Source: Micromonospora echinofusca (lineage in GTDB: Bacteria > Actinomycetota > Actinomycetes > Mycobacteriales > Micromonosporaceae). Taken from it: a stretch of DNA of 64,000 nt. Position 1 is the first letter of the stretch. Each line of letters starts with the position of its first letter. The DNA lies in contig NZ_LT607733.1 in assembly GCF_900091445.1 (NCBI RefSeq), forward strand, positions 5,607,001 through 5,671,000, read 5' to 3'. Both the position numbers and the translations under genes were made by a program. Shown here in pieces: positions 8,981 to 17,751 of this stretch. A model generated the notes under the pieces. That model did not search any database and was not told the origin of the DNA. It saw nothing but the letters and a program-made list of their open reading frames with translations.

Positions 8981-9219
8981 CCACACCTCCGGCGGTACGC
9001 GGTCGCGGGCTGCCAGCGTACGGTGCGCCGGCGGGCCCGCCCAGATCGTCTCGACCGGGAACACGCGCCCGGGGCCGGTCCGGTTCACCACTGCCGCACG
9101 GCCCAGCCCGGACGGCGACGCCCCGCCCGGTGCGGCCTGCCGGCGACCGGGCTGTGGCCGGCGCCACGCTGCCGCGGAGGCCGGTTGTCGCTCTCCGGGC
9201 CGCGTGCTGTCATTGGCAG

Positions 9220-9648
9220 ATGCCCGGTGGTGAGGAACTGCTCCGGTCGAGGGGCCTGCGGGTCACCCGGCCGCGCCTCGCCGTGCTCGACGTGCTGGCC
9301 GCCGGCGGTCACCTGGAGGTCGACGAGATCACCCGCCGGGTCCGCCAACGCCTCGACTCGGTCTCCACCCAGGCGGTCTACGACGTGCTGGGTGCCCTGT
9401 CGCGGGCCGGGCTGTCCCGCCGCATCGAGCCGGCCGGCAGCCCCGCCCGCTACGAGGCCCGGGCCGGGGACAACCACCACCACGTCGTCTGCCGGGGCTG
9501 CGGCGAGATCGCCGACATCGACTGCGCGGTCGGCAGCGCGCCCTGCCTGGACCCGGACATCGCCCACGGGTTCGAGGTCGACGAGGCGGAAGTGACGTTC
9601 TGGGGCCTCTGCCCCACCTGCCAGGCCCGCCGCTCCGCCGACGACTGA
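9220..9648 (+). CDS. Fur-family metalloregulator
   Basis: A 142-aa Fur/PerR-family repressor. The N-terminal winged helix includes RGLRVTRPRLAVLDVL and the recognition region SVSTQAVYDVLGALSRAGL (~47-65). Next come the regulatory HHHVVCRGCGEIADID segment (~88-103) and the structural-zinc pairs CxxC (CRGC) and CPTC near the C terminus. FurA/CatR-like repressors often control katG, but the next gene here is an MpaB-like oxygenase, so the target is unclear. No strong Shine-Dalgarno precedes ATG 9220, so the start is the least certain part. Confidence 0.85.
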   Translation: MPGGEELLRSRGLRVTRPRLAVLDVLAAGGHLEVDEITRRVRQRLDSVSTQAVYDVLGALSRAGLSRRIEPAGSPARYEARAGDNHHHVVCRGCGEIADIDCAVGSAPCLDPDIAHGFEVDEAEVTFWGLCPTCQARRSADD

Positions 9649-9703
9649 CGCCCGACGGGCCTCCGCGCGGGCGGGCGGCGGCGGGGCGTGGCACGCTTGG
9701 CCG

Positions 9704-10561
9704 GTGGACTCCGATGACCTCGGCCTCTTCGGTCCGGGTTCGGTCACGTGGAAGGTGCACGAGGAGCCGATCCTGATCGTCGCCGGCCTGCGTTCTCTCT
9801 ATCTCCAGTCGCTGCATCCCCGGGCCATGGCCGGGGTCGCCCAGAACAGCAACTACCGCTCCGACGCCTGGGGCCGCCTGGTGCGCACCGCCACCTACGT
9901 GGGCACCACCATCTACGGCACCACCGCCGAGGCGGAGGCCGCCGGGCTGCGCGTACGCCGCCGGCACGCCCGCCTGCGGGCCACCGACCTGTTCACCGGG
10001 GAGGAGTTCCGCGTCGACGACCCCGACCTGCTGCGCTGGGTGCACGTCACCGAGGTCGAGTCGTTCCTCGACACGGCCCGCCGGGCCGGGCTGCCGTTGA
10101 CCGCCGACGAGGTCGACGGCTACTACACCGAGCAGCGGCGCTCGGCCGCCCTGGTCGGCCTCGACCCGGAGACCGTCCCCGGCACCGCCGCCGAGGTGGC
10201 CGACTACTACCGGCGGGTCCGCCCCGAACTGCGGATGACCCGCGAGGCGGCCGAGACGGCGCTCTTCCTCACCGCGCCACCGATCCCGTGGAAGCTCAGC
10301 CTGCCCGCCCGGATCGGGCTCAACCTCGGGCCGCCCCGCTGGGCGTACTTCGGCATCGCCGGCACCGCCCTCGCGCTGCTGCCGGCCTGGGCCCGGCGGA
10401 TGTACGGCGGGCTGGGCCTGCCCACGACCGCGCTCTCCGCCGACCTGAGCGTCCGGGCGCTGCGGCTGACCCTCGCCACGTTGCCCCGCCGGTGGCGGGA
10501 GGGCCCGTTGCAGCAGGCCGCCAAGGAACGCGCCGCCCGGCTCACCGGCACGCCGGTCTGA
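9704..10561 (+). CDS. MpaB/latex-clearing-like oxygenase (DUF2236)
   Basis: A 285-aa protein of the DUF2236 (ER-bound oxygenase MpaB / rubber oxygenase) superfamily. Visible motifs are FGPGSVTWKVHEEP near the start, LHPRAMAGV (~38-46) and WVHVTEVESF (~112). Conserved His and Arg residues in these segments are expected to hold a heme or metal in the family. The substrate is unknown. It starts with GTG 55 bp after the Fur-family gene on the same strand, so joint transcription is plausible. Confidence 0.8.
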   Translation: MDSDDLGLFGPGSVTWKVHEEPILIVAGLRSLYLQSLHPRAMAGVAQNSNYRSDAWGRLVRTATYVGTTIYGTTAEAEAAGLRVRRRHARLRATDLFTGEEFRVDDPDLLRWVHVTEVESFLDTARRAGLPLTADEVDGYYTEQRRSAALVGLDPETVPGTAAEVADYYRRVRPELRMTREAAETALFLTAPPIPWKLSLPARIGLNLGPPRWAYFGIAGTALALLPAWARRMYGGLGLPTTALSADLSVRALRLTLATLPRRWREGPLQQAAKERAARLTGTPV

Positions 10562-10604
10562 GGGCAACGGCTGGACGGCTGCCGACTCGGGCGTGCCGGG
10601 CCGC

Positions 10605-11543
10605 TCAGTCCTGGCCGGGCACCGGCTCGGTGACGCGCTCGACGGCCGCCCACGGCTCCTTGCCCGGGGCCTGCGCCCCCACCGGGCAGGTGCGCCGGTA
10701 GTCGCACCAGCCGCAGCGTGGGCCGGGCGTGGTCGGGAACGCCTCGTCGGGGTCCTCCCCGTCGGCCACCGCCCGCTCGGCGGCCATGATGTCGCGGGCG
10801 GTCTCCTCCGCCCGGGTGAGCTGCCGGGCCAGGGACTCCACGGTGTGCTCGTGCGCGGCCACGGTGCCCGTCGGCAGGTGGTGCAGCTCCACCCGGCGGC
10901 ACGGCCGGCGGAACACCCGCTCGGCGGCGTACGCGTAGAGCGCCAGCGCCTGCGAGCCGCGCGCGTCGTCGGCGTCCAGCCCGGTGCGGCCCGTCTTGTA
11001 GTCGACGATCACCAGCTCCGGGCCGTCGGGCCCGGGGCGGGAGTCGATCCGGTCGGCCCGGCCGTTGAAGGCCAGCACGGCGGTCTTGACCGCCACGACG
11101 CGCTCCACGCCGAGCGGGTCGACGCCGGGCTCCAGGGTCTCGACGTAGGACTCCAGCCAGCCCAGGGCCCGGCGGTAGGCCGCCCGCTCCTGCTCGTCGT
11201 CGCGGTAGCCCTCACGCACCCAGGTGCCCTTGAGCAACGCGGCGAGGGCCTCCGGCCGGCGCCGCTCGGGGCTCAGCGCGTACCAGTTCTTCAGGGCGGT
11301 GTGCACGCTCGCGCCGAGGGAGTTGTGCGCCCACGGCGGGCCCTTCTGCGGGGCCGGACGGTCGACGTAGGAGTAGCGGTAGCGCCGGGGACAGTCGGCG
11401 TAGGCGCCCAGCTTGCTGGGGGTGCAGACGAAGAGCCGTTCCGGCATGCCCTCGAAGCCGAGCTGCTCGGACTGCTCGCCGCGCTGCCGGGGCGCCCGGC
11501 CGCCGCCGGTGGAGGACCGTCCCGCTGAAGAGGCTCGTCGCAC
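10605..11543 (-). CDS. RecB-like PD-(D/E)XK nuclease with Fe-S cysteines
   Basis: A 312-aa single-domain RecB-family exonuclease. The nuclease core is seen in NGRADRID (~160) and ELVIVDYKTG (~178-187). A Cys in the N-terminal YADCPRRYRYSY (~49-60) and a C-terminal triad CGWCDYRRTCPVG resemble the 4Fe-4S staple of AddB/RecB-type nucleases. GTG 11543 has AGGA eight nt upstream. An internal ATG at 11447 (MPERLFVCTP), where similarity to the family begins, is an equally possible start. Convergent with the MpaB-like gene. Confidence 0.85.
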   Translation of the reverse strand: MRRASSAGRSSTGGGRAPRQRGEQSEQLGFEGMPERLFVCTPSKLGAYADCPRRYRYSYVDRPAPQKGPPWAHNSLGASVHTALKNWYALSPERRRPEALAALLKGTWVREGYRDDEQERAAYRRALGWLESYVETLEPGVDPLGVERVVAVKTAVLAFNGRADRIDSRPGPDGPELVIVDYKTGRTGLDADDARGSQALALYAYAAERVFRRPCRRVELHHLPTGTVAAHEHTVESLARQLTRAEETARDIMAAERAVADGEDPDEAFPTTPGPRCGWCDYRRTCPVGAQAPGKEPWAAVERVTEPVPGQD

Positions 11544-11585
11544 ACCGCGATCCTGCCATCCACCCCCGACAGAACCGGCCGCCGG

Positions 11586-12200
11586 TCAGGTCATGTTGGC
11601 GTACTGGGTCACGAACGCGGCCACCGCGTCCGCGATGAGCTGCACCGCGATGGCGGCCAGCAGCAGACCGGCGATCCGGGTCAGCACCTCGATCCCGCCG
11701 GGACGCAGGATCTTGACGATCCCGCCGGAGAACCGGAGCACGACCCACACGGCGAGCATCACGGCCACGATCGCGGCGGCGATGGCCGTGACGTCCGCCC
11801 CGCCGTCGGCCTGCTGGACGAAGAGCATGGTGGCCACGATGGCGCCGGGACCGGCCAGCAGCGGCGTACCCAGCGGCACCAGGGCGATGTTCGAGGTGAC
11901 CTGCTGGCTCGGGTCGTCGGCCTTGCCGGTCAGCAGTTCCAGCGCCACCAGGATGAGCAGCAACCCGCCGGCGGCCTGGAGGGCCGGCAGGTCCACGTGC
12001 AGGTAGTCGAGCAGCGTCTGCCCCGCCACCGCGAAGATCACGATCACGCCCAGTGCCAGGGCGACGGCCTGCCAGGCCGCCCGGTTGCGGTCCCGCGCCG
12101 TCAGGGGGCCGGTCAGCGCCAGGAAGATGGGCATCATGCCCGGTGGGTCGACGATCACCAGCAGGGTCACGAAGACCTCGCCGAACAGCTTGGCATCCAC
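11586..12200 (-). CDS. MarC-family integral membrane protein
   Basis: A 204-aa protein with six hydrophobic helices starting FGEVFVTLLVIVDPPGMMPI. The early P-P-G and the two internal halves are typical of the MarC/YchE family (UPF0056), membrane proteins of unresolved transport function. Start GTG 12200. It is separated by 42 bp from the RecB-like gene and lies 40 bp downstream of the PHP gene on the same strand, so the three minus-strand genes may be co-transcribed. Confidence 0.88.
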   Translation of the reverse strand: MDAKLFGEVFVTLLVIVDPPGMMPIFLALTGPLTARDRNRAAWQAVALALGVIVIFAVAGQTLLDYLHVDLPALQAAGGLLLILVALELLTGKADDPSQQVTSNIALVPLGTPLLAGPGAIVATMLFVQQADGGADVTAIAAAIVAVMLAVWVVLRFSGGIVKILRPGGIEVLTRIAGLLLAAIAVQLIADAVAAFVTQYANMT

Positions 12201-12240
12201 GTGATCAACGTAGCCGCGCGGCCGGAGACGGAAATGCGGA

Positions 12241-13107
12241 TCAGCCGGAAGCGACCTCGGTCACCCCGCGCGCCTCGGCGACGATCCGCTCGTACGCCTC
12301 CGGTTCGGTGGTGAACGCGCCGAGCCGGACGGTCTTGTGCGTGCCGTGGAAGTCCGACGAGCCGGTCACCAGCAGGCCCAGCTCGTCGGCCAGGGCCCGG
12401 ACGTGCGCCCGTTCGGCCGGCGAGTGGTCCTCGTGGTCGGCCTCCAGCCCCGCCAGCCCGATCGCGGCCAGGTCGGCGATCAGCTCGTCGGGCACGATCC
12501 GCCCCCGCCGGCTGGCCCTGGGGTGGGCGAACACGGGCACGCCGCCCGCCGCGCGCACGAGCCGGACCGCGCGGAAGACGTCGATGTCCTCCTTGGGCAG
12601 CCGGTAGCGCTCGCCCAGCCAGTCCGGCCCGAACGCCTCCGTCGTCGTGGTCACCAGGCCGGCCCGGATCAGCGCCTGCGCGATGTGCGGCCGGCCCACG
12701 GTCCCGCCGGCCGCGCCGGCCAGGATCTCGGGCCAGCTCACGTCGATCCCGTCGGCCCGCAGCAGCGCCACGATCCGCTCGCCCCGCTCCTTCCGGGCGG
12801 CCCGCACCCGGGCCAGCTCCGCCACGAGTTCCGGTGCGTCCGGATCGAACAGGTACGCCAGCAGGTGCAGCGGCACCGGGGGTTCCTCGCCGTACCAGCG
12901 GCAGGAGAGTTCCGCGCCCCGGACCAGGCTGAGCCCGGCCGGCAGCGCCGCCAGTGCGGGCGCCCAGCCGGCCGTGGTGTCGTGGTCGGTGATCGCCACC
13001 ACGTCCAGCCCCGACTCGGCCGCCGCCCGTACCAGCTCGGCCGGGCCGAGCGTGCCGTCGCTGGCGGTGGAGTGGGTGTGCAGGTCGATCCGCGGTGCCG
13101 CGCTCAT
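12241..13107 (-). CDS. PHP-domain phosphoesterase
   Basis: A 288-aa PHP-domain hydrolase of the nucleoside 3',5'-bisphosphate phosphatase (RNase AM/YciV) type. The metal-binding motifs are IDLHTHSTASDG (7-18), VVAITDHDT (~35-43), a central HPRASRRG and the terminal GSSDFHGTHK. The start lies 7 nt after a minus-strand TAGCGT (13115-13120), indicating a leaderless transcript. The family recycles pAp or trims small nucleotides; the exact substrate here is inferred only from family. Confidence 0.88.
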   Translation of the reverse strand: MSAAPRIDLHTHSTASDGTLGPAELVRAAAESGLDVVAITDHDTTAGWAPALAALPAGLSLVRGAELSCRWYGEEPPVPLHLLAYLFDPDAPELVAELARVRAARKERGERIVALLRADGIDVSWPEILAGAAGGTVGRPHIAQALIRAGLVTTTTEAFGPDWLGERYRLPKEDIDVFRAVRLVRAAGGVPVFAHPRASRRGRIVPDELIADLAAIGLAGLEADHEDHSPAERAHVRALADELGLLVTGSSDFHGTHKTVRLGAFTTEPEAYERIVAEARGVTEVASG

Positions 13108-13143
13108 CGGCCCGACGCTACCGCCCGGGGCGCGCGGGCGCGC

Positions 13144-14418
13144 TCAGGAGGTGCCCTCGCCGCCCACCGGCACCGGGCGTCCCCCGGCGGGCAGGCCGGT
13201 CACGGGCGCGGGCAGGGCCGCCTCGCCGTCGAGCACCCGGCCCACCTCGACCCGCACCAGGGCGCCGGAGGTGTCGGAGTAGTGGGCCGTGCCCTGCGGC
13301 GTCCAGACCACCGGCCCGGCAGCGAGCGGACCGGCGGGGCGGGCCGCCGGTGCGGCGAGCCGGTCCAGGTCGACCAGCAACGCCCGGTCCCGCCCGCCCG
13401 CCCGGCCGTTGGCCAGGAGCCACCGCCCGTCGGCGGAGACCGCGCCGGCGCCGGCGACGGTCAGCGTCGGCCCGCAGCCCGTCCGTACCGGCGCGAGGTC
13501 GCGGGCCGGGTCGAGCAGGGCCAGGCAGGGCCGGCGGGGGGTTCCGGCGGACACCAGCGCGACCGCCAGGCCGTCGGGGCGCGTCGCGTAGACGTGCAGG
13601 GCGGCGTCGCCCGCCCCGCGCGGCGGGCCCGCCGCCGGGCGCCACAGGGCGTGGCCGGCGCGCGCCGGGTCGAGGCGGACCAGGACGGCGTCGCCGGCGA
13701 AGCCGACCGGCACCGCGGTGCTGGGCACCGGGGTCCGGGCGGCGGCGACGACCTGGGTGCCGACGATGCCCGCGGCGACCAGATCCGTCCCCTCCCGCCA
13801 GGCGACCTGCCGCCCGTCGGGGCTGAGGACGATGTCCCGCGCCCCGGCCAGGAGCAGGTGTGCCGCGCCCTGCGGCTGCACGACCCACAGCGAGCGGCCG
13901 GCCGCCGTCGGCGCGCCCACCACCGCCCAGCCGGCCCGGTCGGGCAGCCGCTGGGCGCGCTCGGCTGCCCGGCCCACGTCGGGCAGGGCGAGCCGCTGCC
14001 CGTCGGCGGTGACCAGGACGTCGGCGAGGATGAGATCCACCTCGCCGCGCCCCACGTCGGGCTGCGGGGCGGCCGAGAGCTGCGGGGTCGGGTCCGCCAG
14101 CGGCGAGGCGTACGGGTCGCCGAGCACCACGGTGGGGTGGGTGGGCCGCCCGGGCTGCTGCCCCAGCTGCGCCATCCCGGCGCTGACCGTCACGGTGGCC
14201 ACGGCGGCGAGGGCGATCCCGGTCAGCGTCCGCCGGCGCCGGGACCGGTCGGCCCGCCGGATCGCCAGCCCCGCCGGATCGGCGACGAGCGGGCGCGCGA
14301 CGGCCACCTGGCGGGCGAACGCCTCCCGTACCGCCTGCTCCAGCTCGTCCTGGGTCACGGCGAATGGACGCGTCGGGCCGTCGGTCCGGTTGTCACCATG
14401 GCCGGCCGGACGGCTCAC
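13144..14418 (-). CDS. Membrane-anchored beta-propeller-like partner of the sigma factor
   Basis: A 424-aa protein. An N-terminal cytoplasmic segment (DELEQAVREAFARQ) is followed by a basic stretch, one helix (~64-86, LTGIALAAVATVTVSAGM) and a C-terminal exterior region with TolB/WD-like repeats (LSPDGRQVAWR, VSADGRWLLANG). GTG 14418 overlaps the sigma-factor stop by 4 nt (GTGA) and has GGAG 7 nt upstream; GTG 14358 in the same frame lacks a Shine-Dalgarno. In SigE-type pairs the downstream membrane protein is often a sigma modulator; here that is inferred from coupling and topology alone, and no zinc-binding anti-sigma motif is visible. Confidence 0.7.
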   Translation of the reverse strand: MSRPAGHGDNRTDGPTRPFAVTQDELEQAVREAFARQVAVARPLVADPAGLAIRRADRSRRRRTLTGIALAAVATVTVSAGMAQLGQQPGRPTHPTVVLGDPYASPLADPTPQLSAAPQPDVGRGEVDLILADVLVTADGQRLALPDVGRAAERAQRLPDRAGWAVVGAPTAAGRSLWVVQPQGAAHLLLAGARDIVLSPDGRQVAWREGTDLVAAGIVGTQVVAAARTPVPSTAVPVGFAGDAVLVRLDPARAGHALWRPAAGPPRGAGDAALHVYATRPDGLAVALVSAGTPRRPCLALLDPARDLAPVRTGCGPTLTVAGAGAVSADGRWLLANGRAGGRDRALLVDLDRLAAPAARPAGPLAAGPVVWTPQGTAHYSDTSGALVRVEVGRVLDGEAALPAPVTGLPAGGRPVPVGGEGTS

Positions 14419-15692
14419 CGGTGCTCTCCGGAGCCGGTGCGGGCCGCTTGTCGCCCGTGTCGCCCCTCGCCGCCCGTACGCGGCGCCGGCCCGGCACCGG
14501 CCCGCGCCCCCGAGGCCACGGGCACCGGATCGCCCGCCGACTCGTCGGCCGGTTCGGCGGGCGGCGGGCCGTCCGAGGCGGGACCGGCGGCCCGGATCGG
14601 AAGGCCGGTCGCGGCGTCCGGGGCGGCGGGCCCGGCGGCCCGGACTGGAAGGCCGGTCGCGGGACCGTCGGGGACGGCGGGTTTGGCGCTGCCCGTCCGG
14701 CCCGGGGCGGCGGCGTCGGGGCCGCCCACGGTGGCCGGTGCGACGAGCGGCGGGGCGTTCGTCGCCGCGACCACGGCCGCCGCGTCCTCCCCCACCACCA
14801 TCGTCGGCGCCCCGTAGGGCGTCGACGGGCGGATCGGCGCGCCACCCCGGACCGGCGCGACCCGGCCGGCACCCTCGCGGACGAGGGCGGAACGGTCGGC
14901 GCCCCCGGGGACGGGGGCGGAACTGTCGGCGCCCCCGGGGACCGGCACGGAATGGTCGGCGCCCCCGTGCGCCGGGGCGAGACGGTCGGCGCCGCCGTGG
15001 ACGGGCGCGGGACGGCCGGCTCCGCCGTGCGCCGGGACGCGACCGGTCCCGCCGGTGGCGGGGGCGGCAGGTTCCAGGTCGCCGGGCGCCGGGACGGGAC
15101 GACCGGCGCCGCCGGGGACGGGACGACCGGTGCCGCCGGGGGCGGACGCGTGCGTGCCGTCGTGGCGGGCCGGGTCGGTCCCGGCGGGCAGGTCGAGGAC
15201 GGCCTCGGCGCCCATCCGGCGGCGCAGGGTGCCCAGGGCGCGCGAGGTCTGGCTCTTGACCGTGCCCGGCGAGATGCCGAGCAGGGCGGCGGTCTGCGCC
15301 TCGGACATGTCCTCGTAGAAGCGCAGCACGAGCACCGCCCGCTGCCGGCTGGGCAGCGCGCTCAGGTGGCGCCAGAGCAGGTCCCGGTCGAGCTGCTGCT
15401 CGATCTCGTCGACCCCGGCCCGCTCGGGCAGCACCTCGGTGGGGCGTTCGCCGTGCCAGCGCCGGCGCCACCAGCTCGTCGATGTGTTGATCATGACCCG
15501 GCGGGCGTACGGCTCGATCGCCTCGATCCCGCCGAGCCGCTTCCACGCCAGGTACGTCTTCGTCAACGAGGTCTGCAACAGGTCCTCGGCGGTGGCCCAG
15601 TCACCGCTGAGCAGGTAGGCGGTGCGCAGCAGGGCGCTGGAGCGGGCCGCGACGAAGTCGCGGAACTCCTCCTCCAGGGGATCCCTGCTCAC
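14415..15692 (-). CDS. SigE-family ECF sigma factor with long repetitive tail
   Basis: A 425-aa protein. Residues ~5-75 are sigma region 2 (EEEFRDFVAARSSALLRTAY and ATAEDLLQTSLTKTYLAW). Region 4 (~105-160) contains LPSRQRAVLVLRFYEDMSE and SPGTVKSQTSRAL. This completes the usual ~170-aa SigE-family protein. About 250 further residues are Gly/Ala/Pro-rich, with roughly 10-residue repeats of the GGADRxAPV type. Start GTG 15692 has GGAGG 9 nt upstream; GTG 15695 directly before it is an alternative. It is coupled by GTGA to the membrane protein downstream. Confidence 0.85.
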   Translation of the reverse strand: MSRDPLEEEFRDFVAARSSALLRTAYLLSGDWATAEDLLQTSLTKTYLAWKRLGGIEAIEPYARRVMINTSTSWWRRRWHGERPTEVLPERAGVDEIEQQLDRDLLWRHLSALPSRQRAVLVLRFYEDMSEAQTAALLGISPGTVKSQTSRALGTLRRRMGAEAVLDLPAGTDPARHDGTHASAPGGTGRPVPGGAGRPVPAPGDLEPAAPATGGTGRVPAHGGAGRPAPVHGGADRLAPAHGGADHSVPVPGGADSSAPVPGGADRSALVREGAGRVAPVRGGAPIRPSTPYGAPTMVVGEDAAAVVAATNAPPLVAPATVGGPDAAAPGRTGSAKPAVPDGPATGLPVRAAGPAAPDAATGLPIRAAGPASDGPPPAEPADESAGDPVPVASGARAGAGPAPRTGGEGRHGRQAARTGSGEHR

Positions 15693-15797
15693 CACCGGCC
15701 ACCTCCGCGCCCCGTTCCCCTGGCAGGTTGCCACGCCCGGGGCGGTCGGGTCGACGGCGAACGGTGCGCAGTTCCTCCGATGTTCGGACGAAAAGTT

Positions 15798-16673
15798 TCA
15801 CGCCCCGTCGTCGGCCTTGGCCTCGTCGGCCTCCTTGCCCAGCCGCGCCTCGACCGCCTGCGGCTCGTACATCTCCTCGACGACGCGCAGGTAGAGCTCG
15901 TTCGGGTTGGGAAGGTTCTTGATCTCGCGCAGCGCCTGCTCCTGGCCGGCGGACTCCAGCACGAACGTGCCGTAGTTGAGCGCACGGCCGGTCGGGCTCT
16001 GCTCGTACTTCATGTCGGTGACCCGGGTCAGCGGCATCATCGCGACCTTCCGGGTGATGATGCCGTTGACCACCATCACCCGCTTGTTGGTCAGGATGAA
16101 GCGGTCGTACCACCAGTCGGCGACCTTCCACGCCACCCAGCCCATCACGGCGAACCAGAGCAGCACGGCGATGGTGGTGAGCGCGCCCACGTCCTGCCCG
16201 GCGAGGAAGCCGGAGAGGTAGCCGAGCACGAAGGTGGCGGCCACGCCGACCAGCAGCGGGGTGGTGAGGTGCACCCAGTGCCGCTTCCACTCACCCCGGT
16301 AGCGCTCGGTCGGGAAGAGGTAGCGCGCCACCAGCGAGCTGGGCTCGTCCTCCAGCGGCAGCACCCGGCGCGGCGCCGCGCCGGCGGCGTCGGCCCGCAG
16401 ACCGGCCAGCTCGTCCTCGGAGATCTGGGGCGGCTGGTAGCCGGCCTCCGGGTCCCGGATCCAGGCCCGGCCGGAGCGCTCCGAACCCCCGTACGGCGAC
16501 GGGTCGCCGTAGCCGGCATCGTCCGAAAAGGAGGGGCCGCCGGAAGGGCCCGGACCGGTGCCGTAGCCCGGCCCGTCGTCGGGGCCGAGCCGGGGGATCG
16601 GCTCCGTGTCTCGCTCCCGGCGCTCCCGATCGGGATCGTCGGGATCGAAGGGTGGACCGGAGGGGTTTCCCAT
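15798..16673 (-). CDS. PH-domain (bPH2/DUF304) membrane protein
   Basis: A 291-aa protein. Residues ~1-110 are acidic and Pro/Gly-rich. Two helices follow (~132-155 and 160-178), then a bacterial PH domain (~180-275) beginning WYDRFILTNKRVMVVNGIIT and containing MPLTRVTDMKYEQS. The C terminus is charged. Family proteins sit in the cytoplasmic membrane; their ligand is unknown. It is separated from the small membrane protein gene upstream by only 6 bp, so the pair is probably one transcript. Confidence 0.82.
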   Translation of the reverse strand: MGNPSGPPFDPDDPDRERRERDTEPIPRLGPDDGPGYGTGPGPSGGPSFSDDAGYGDPSPYGGSERSGRAWIRDPEAGYQPPQISEDELAGLRADAAGAAPRRVLPLEDEPSSLVARYLFPTERYRGEWKRHWVHLTTPLLVGVAATFVLGYLSGFLAGQDVGALTTIAVLLWFAVMGWVAWKVADWWYDRFILTNKRVMVVNGIITRKVAMMPLTRVTDMKYEQSPTGRALNYGTFVLESAGQEQALREIKNLPNPNELYLRVVEEMYEPQAVEARLGKEADEAKADDGA

Positions 16674-16679
16674 CGGTGG

Positions 16680-16838
16680 CTAGGCGACGAGGCTGGTGAA
16701 GAAGTCGCCGAACCCCTGAGCGATGTCCATGATCCCGCCGCCCAGCGACTTGAACACATCCGCCGCAGAATTTGGCCGATAGGCGACGAAGAAGATCAAG
16801 AATGCGATTCCGGCCCAGGTGAGGACCTTCTTGACCAT
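16680..16838 (-). CDS. 52-aa single-pass membrane protein
   Basis: A short ORF (ATG 16838 to TAG 16680) starting MVKKVLTWAGIAFLIFFVAY and ending in a Gly/Phe-rich tail (GQFGD-like, reading AQGFGDFFTSLVA). It has one N-terminal helix (~5-20). GAGAGGA stands about 9 nt upstream. A good -35/-10 pair lies 45-75 bp upstream, and the stop is 6 bp from the PH-domain gene, so it looks like the first gene of a two-gene operon. Function unknown. Confidence 0.7.
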   Translation of the reverse strand: MVKKVLTWAGIAFLIFFVAYRPNSAADVFKSLGGGIMDIAQGFGDFFTSLVA

Positions 16839-16889
16839 GGCGGGCCATCCTCTCGCGCGGCGCCGGGTCCCATTACCGCAGCGGCACCC

Positions 16890-16918
16890 AGAGTATCAGT
16901 GTGGTGTCGTACAGTGAA
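16890..16918 (-). promoter_or_regulatory. Candidate sigma70-type promoter for the 52-aa protein operon
   Basis: On the minus strand TTCACT (16913-16918) and TACTCT (16890-16895) are separated by exactly 17 nt. A start site near 16883 would give a 45-nt leader before ATG 16838. Confidence 0.45.
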
Positions 16919-16971
16919 TATCTGCGTCCGTTCTCCGACATTCCGGGTTGCCTGTCAAGCCCTGGGGCTCG

Positions 16972-17673
16972 TCAAGCCTTCCCGTGCAGATACGGAGAGG
17001 GTGCGCCGTACACGAGTTCGGGCGGTGTCCACTCGGTCAGGTCGTGCAAGACGACGTCTTCCGCGAGGAGGTGACCCGCACTCGCCGGCCAGGCTATCGC
17101 ATGGAGCCACAATCCCCGAGCCTCGCCGGCGTACGCGCTTCGATCCGTCGGCGAGTTCACGAGCCACAGTGGAGTGGGATGACCGGCCACCTTGATCCTG
17201 GCCTGCCCCACATGCTCCGGATGCCCCGGCCCGGGATCGGTCAGCGCCTGCGCGAGTTCCGGGCCCGGGTCCGGGCCGACCAGCCCCGCGAAGCGGGTGC
17301 CCAGGCCGACGCCCGGCTCCTCGGCCACGAAGACCAGATCCGCGGGGCCCTCGCCGAGCGGCGCCGGCCCGGCGCAGGCGACCGCCGTGGCGCGCACCCC
17401 GGTGCGGTCGTCGCCGGCGTACGCCACGCCGGTCATGGTCCAACCGGTCGGCAGCGGCCACGGGCACCACAGCGGCGCCCTCGGCCGGGCCGGCGGCTCG
17501 GCGGCGCCGGCGATCCGCGCCACAACGCTGGCCACGATCTCGGCCCCGATGTGCTCGGGGACGTGCAGTGGGGGAACCGGCCCGCAGTCCAGGCAGCGCG
17601 ACTCGGTGTGCATCAGGTCCGGCGCCCGTACCGGCCCACCACATTTGGGGCAACTCACCGCGACACTCACCAT
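16972..17673 (-). CDS. DUF6758 family protein
   Basis: A 233-aa protein starting with a small zinc-ribbon-like segment (SCPKCGGPVRAP, then CLDCG), followed by the family core LWCPWPLPTGWTMTGVAYAG (~75-94) and phrases such as TAVACAGPAPLG and GVGLGTRFAGLVGPDPGP. The same order of motifs occurs in Streptomyces DUF6758 proteins; the function is unknown. ATG 17673 is preceded by GGTGGG. Confidence 0.8.
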   Translation of the reverse strand: MVSVAVSCPKCGGPVRAPDLMHTESRCLDCGPVPPLHVPEHIGAEIVASVVARIAGAAEPPARPRAPLWCPWPLPTGWTMTGVAYAGDDRTGVRATAVACAGPAPLGEGPADLVFVAEEPGVGLGTRFAGLVGPDPGPELAQALTDPGPGHPEHVGQARIKVAGHPTPLWLVNSPTDRSAYAGEARGLWLHAIAWPASAGHLLAEDVVLHDLTEWTPPELVYGAPSPYLHGKA

Positions 17674-17751
17674 CCCACCGTCACCCCGTCGCGCCGCCCC
17701 GTCAAGCGGAGCGCCGGTTTCGGTGCCGCCGGAGGCCACCGGGGCGGGCGC

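Noticed and set aside
12337..17195. Long plus-strand frames of 826 and 943 aa over the PHP/sigma/PH-domain genes
   Set aside because: No recognisable domain, and third-position GC fits the minus-strand genes, which carry clear sigma, PHP and PH motifs.
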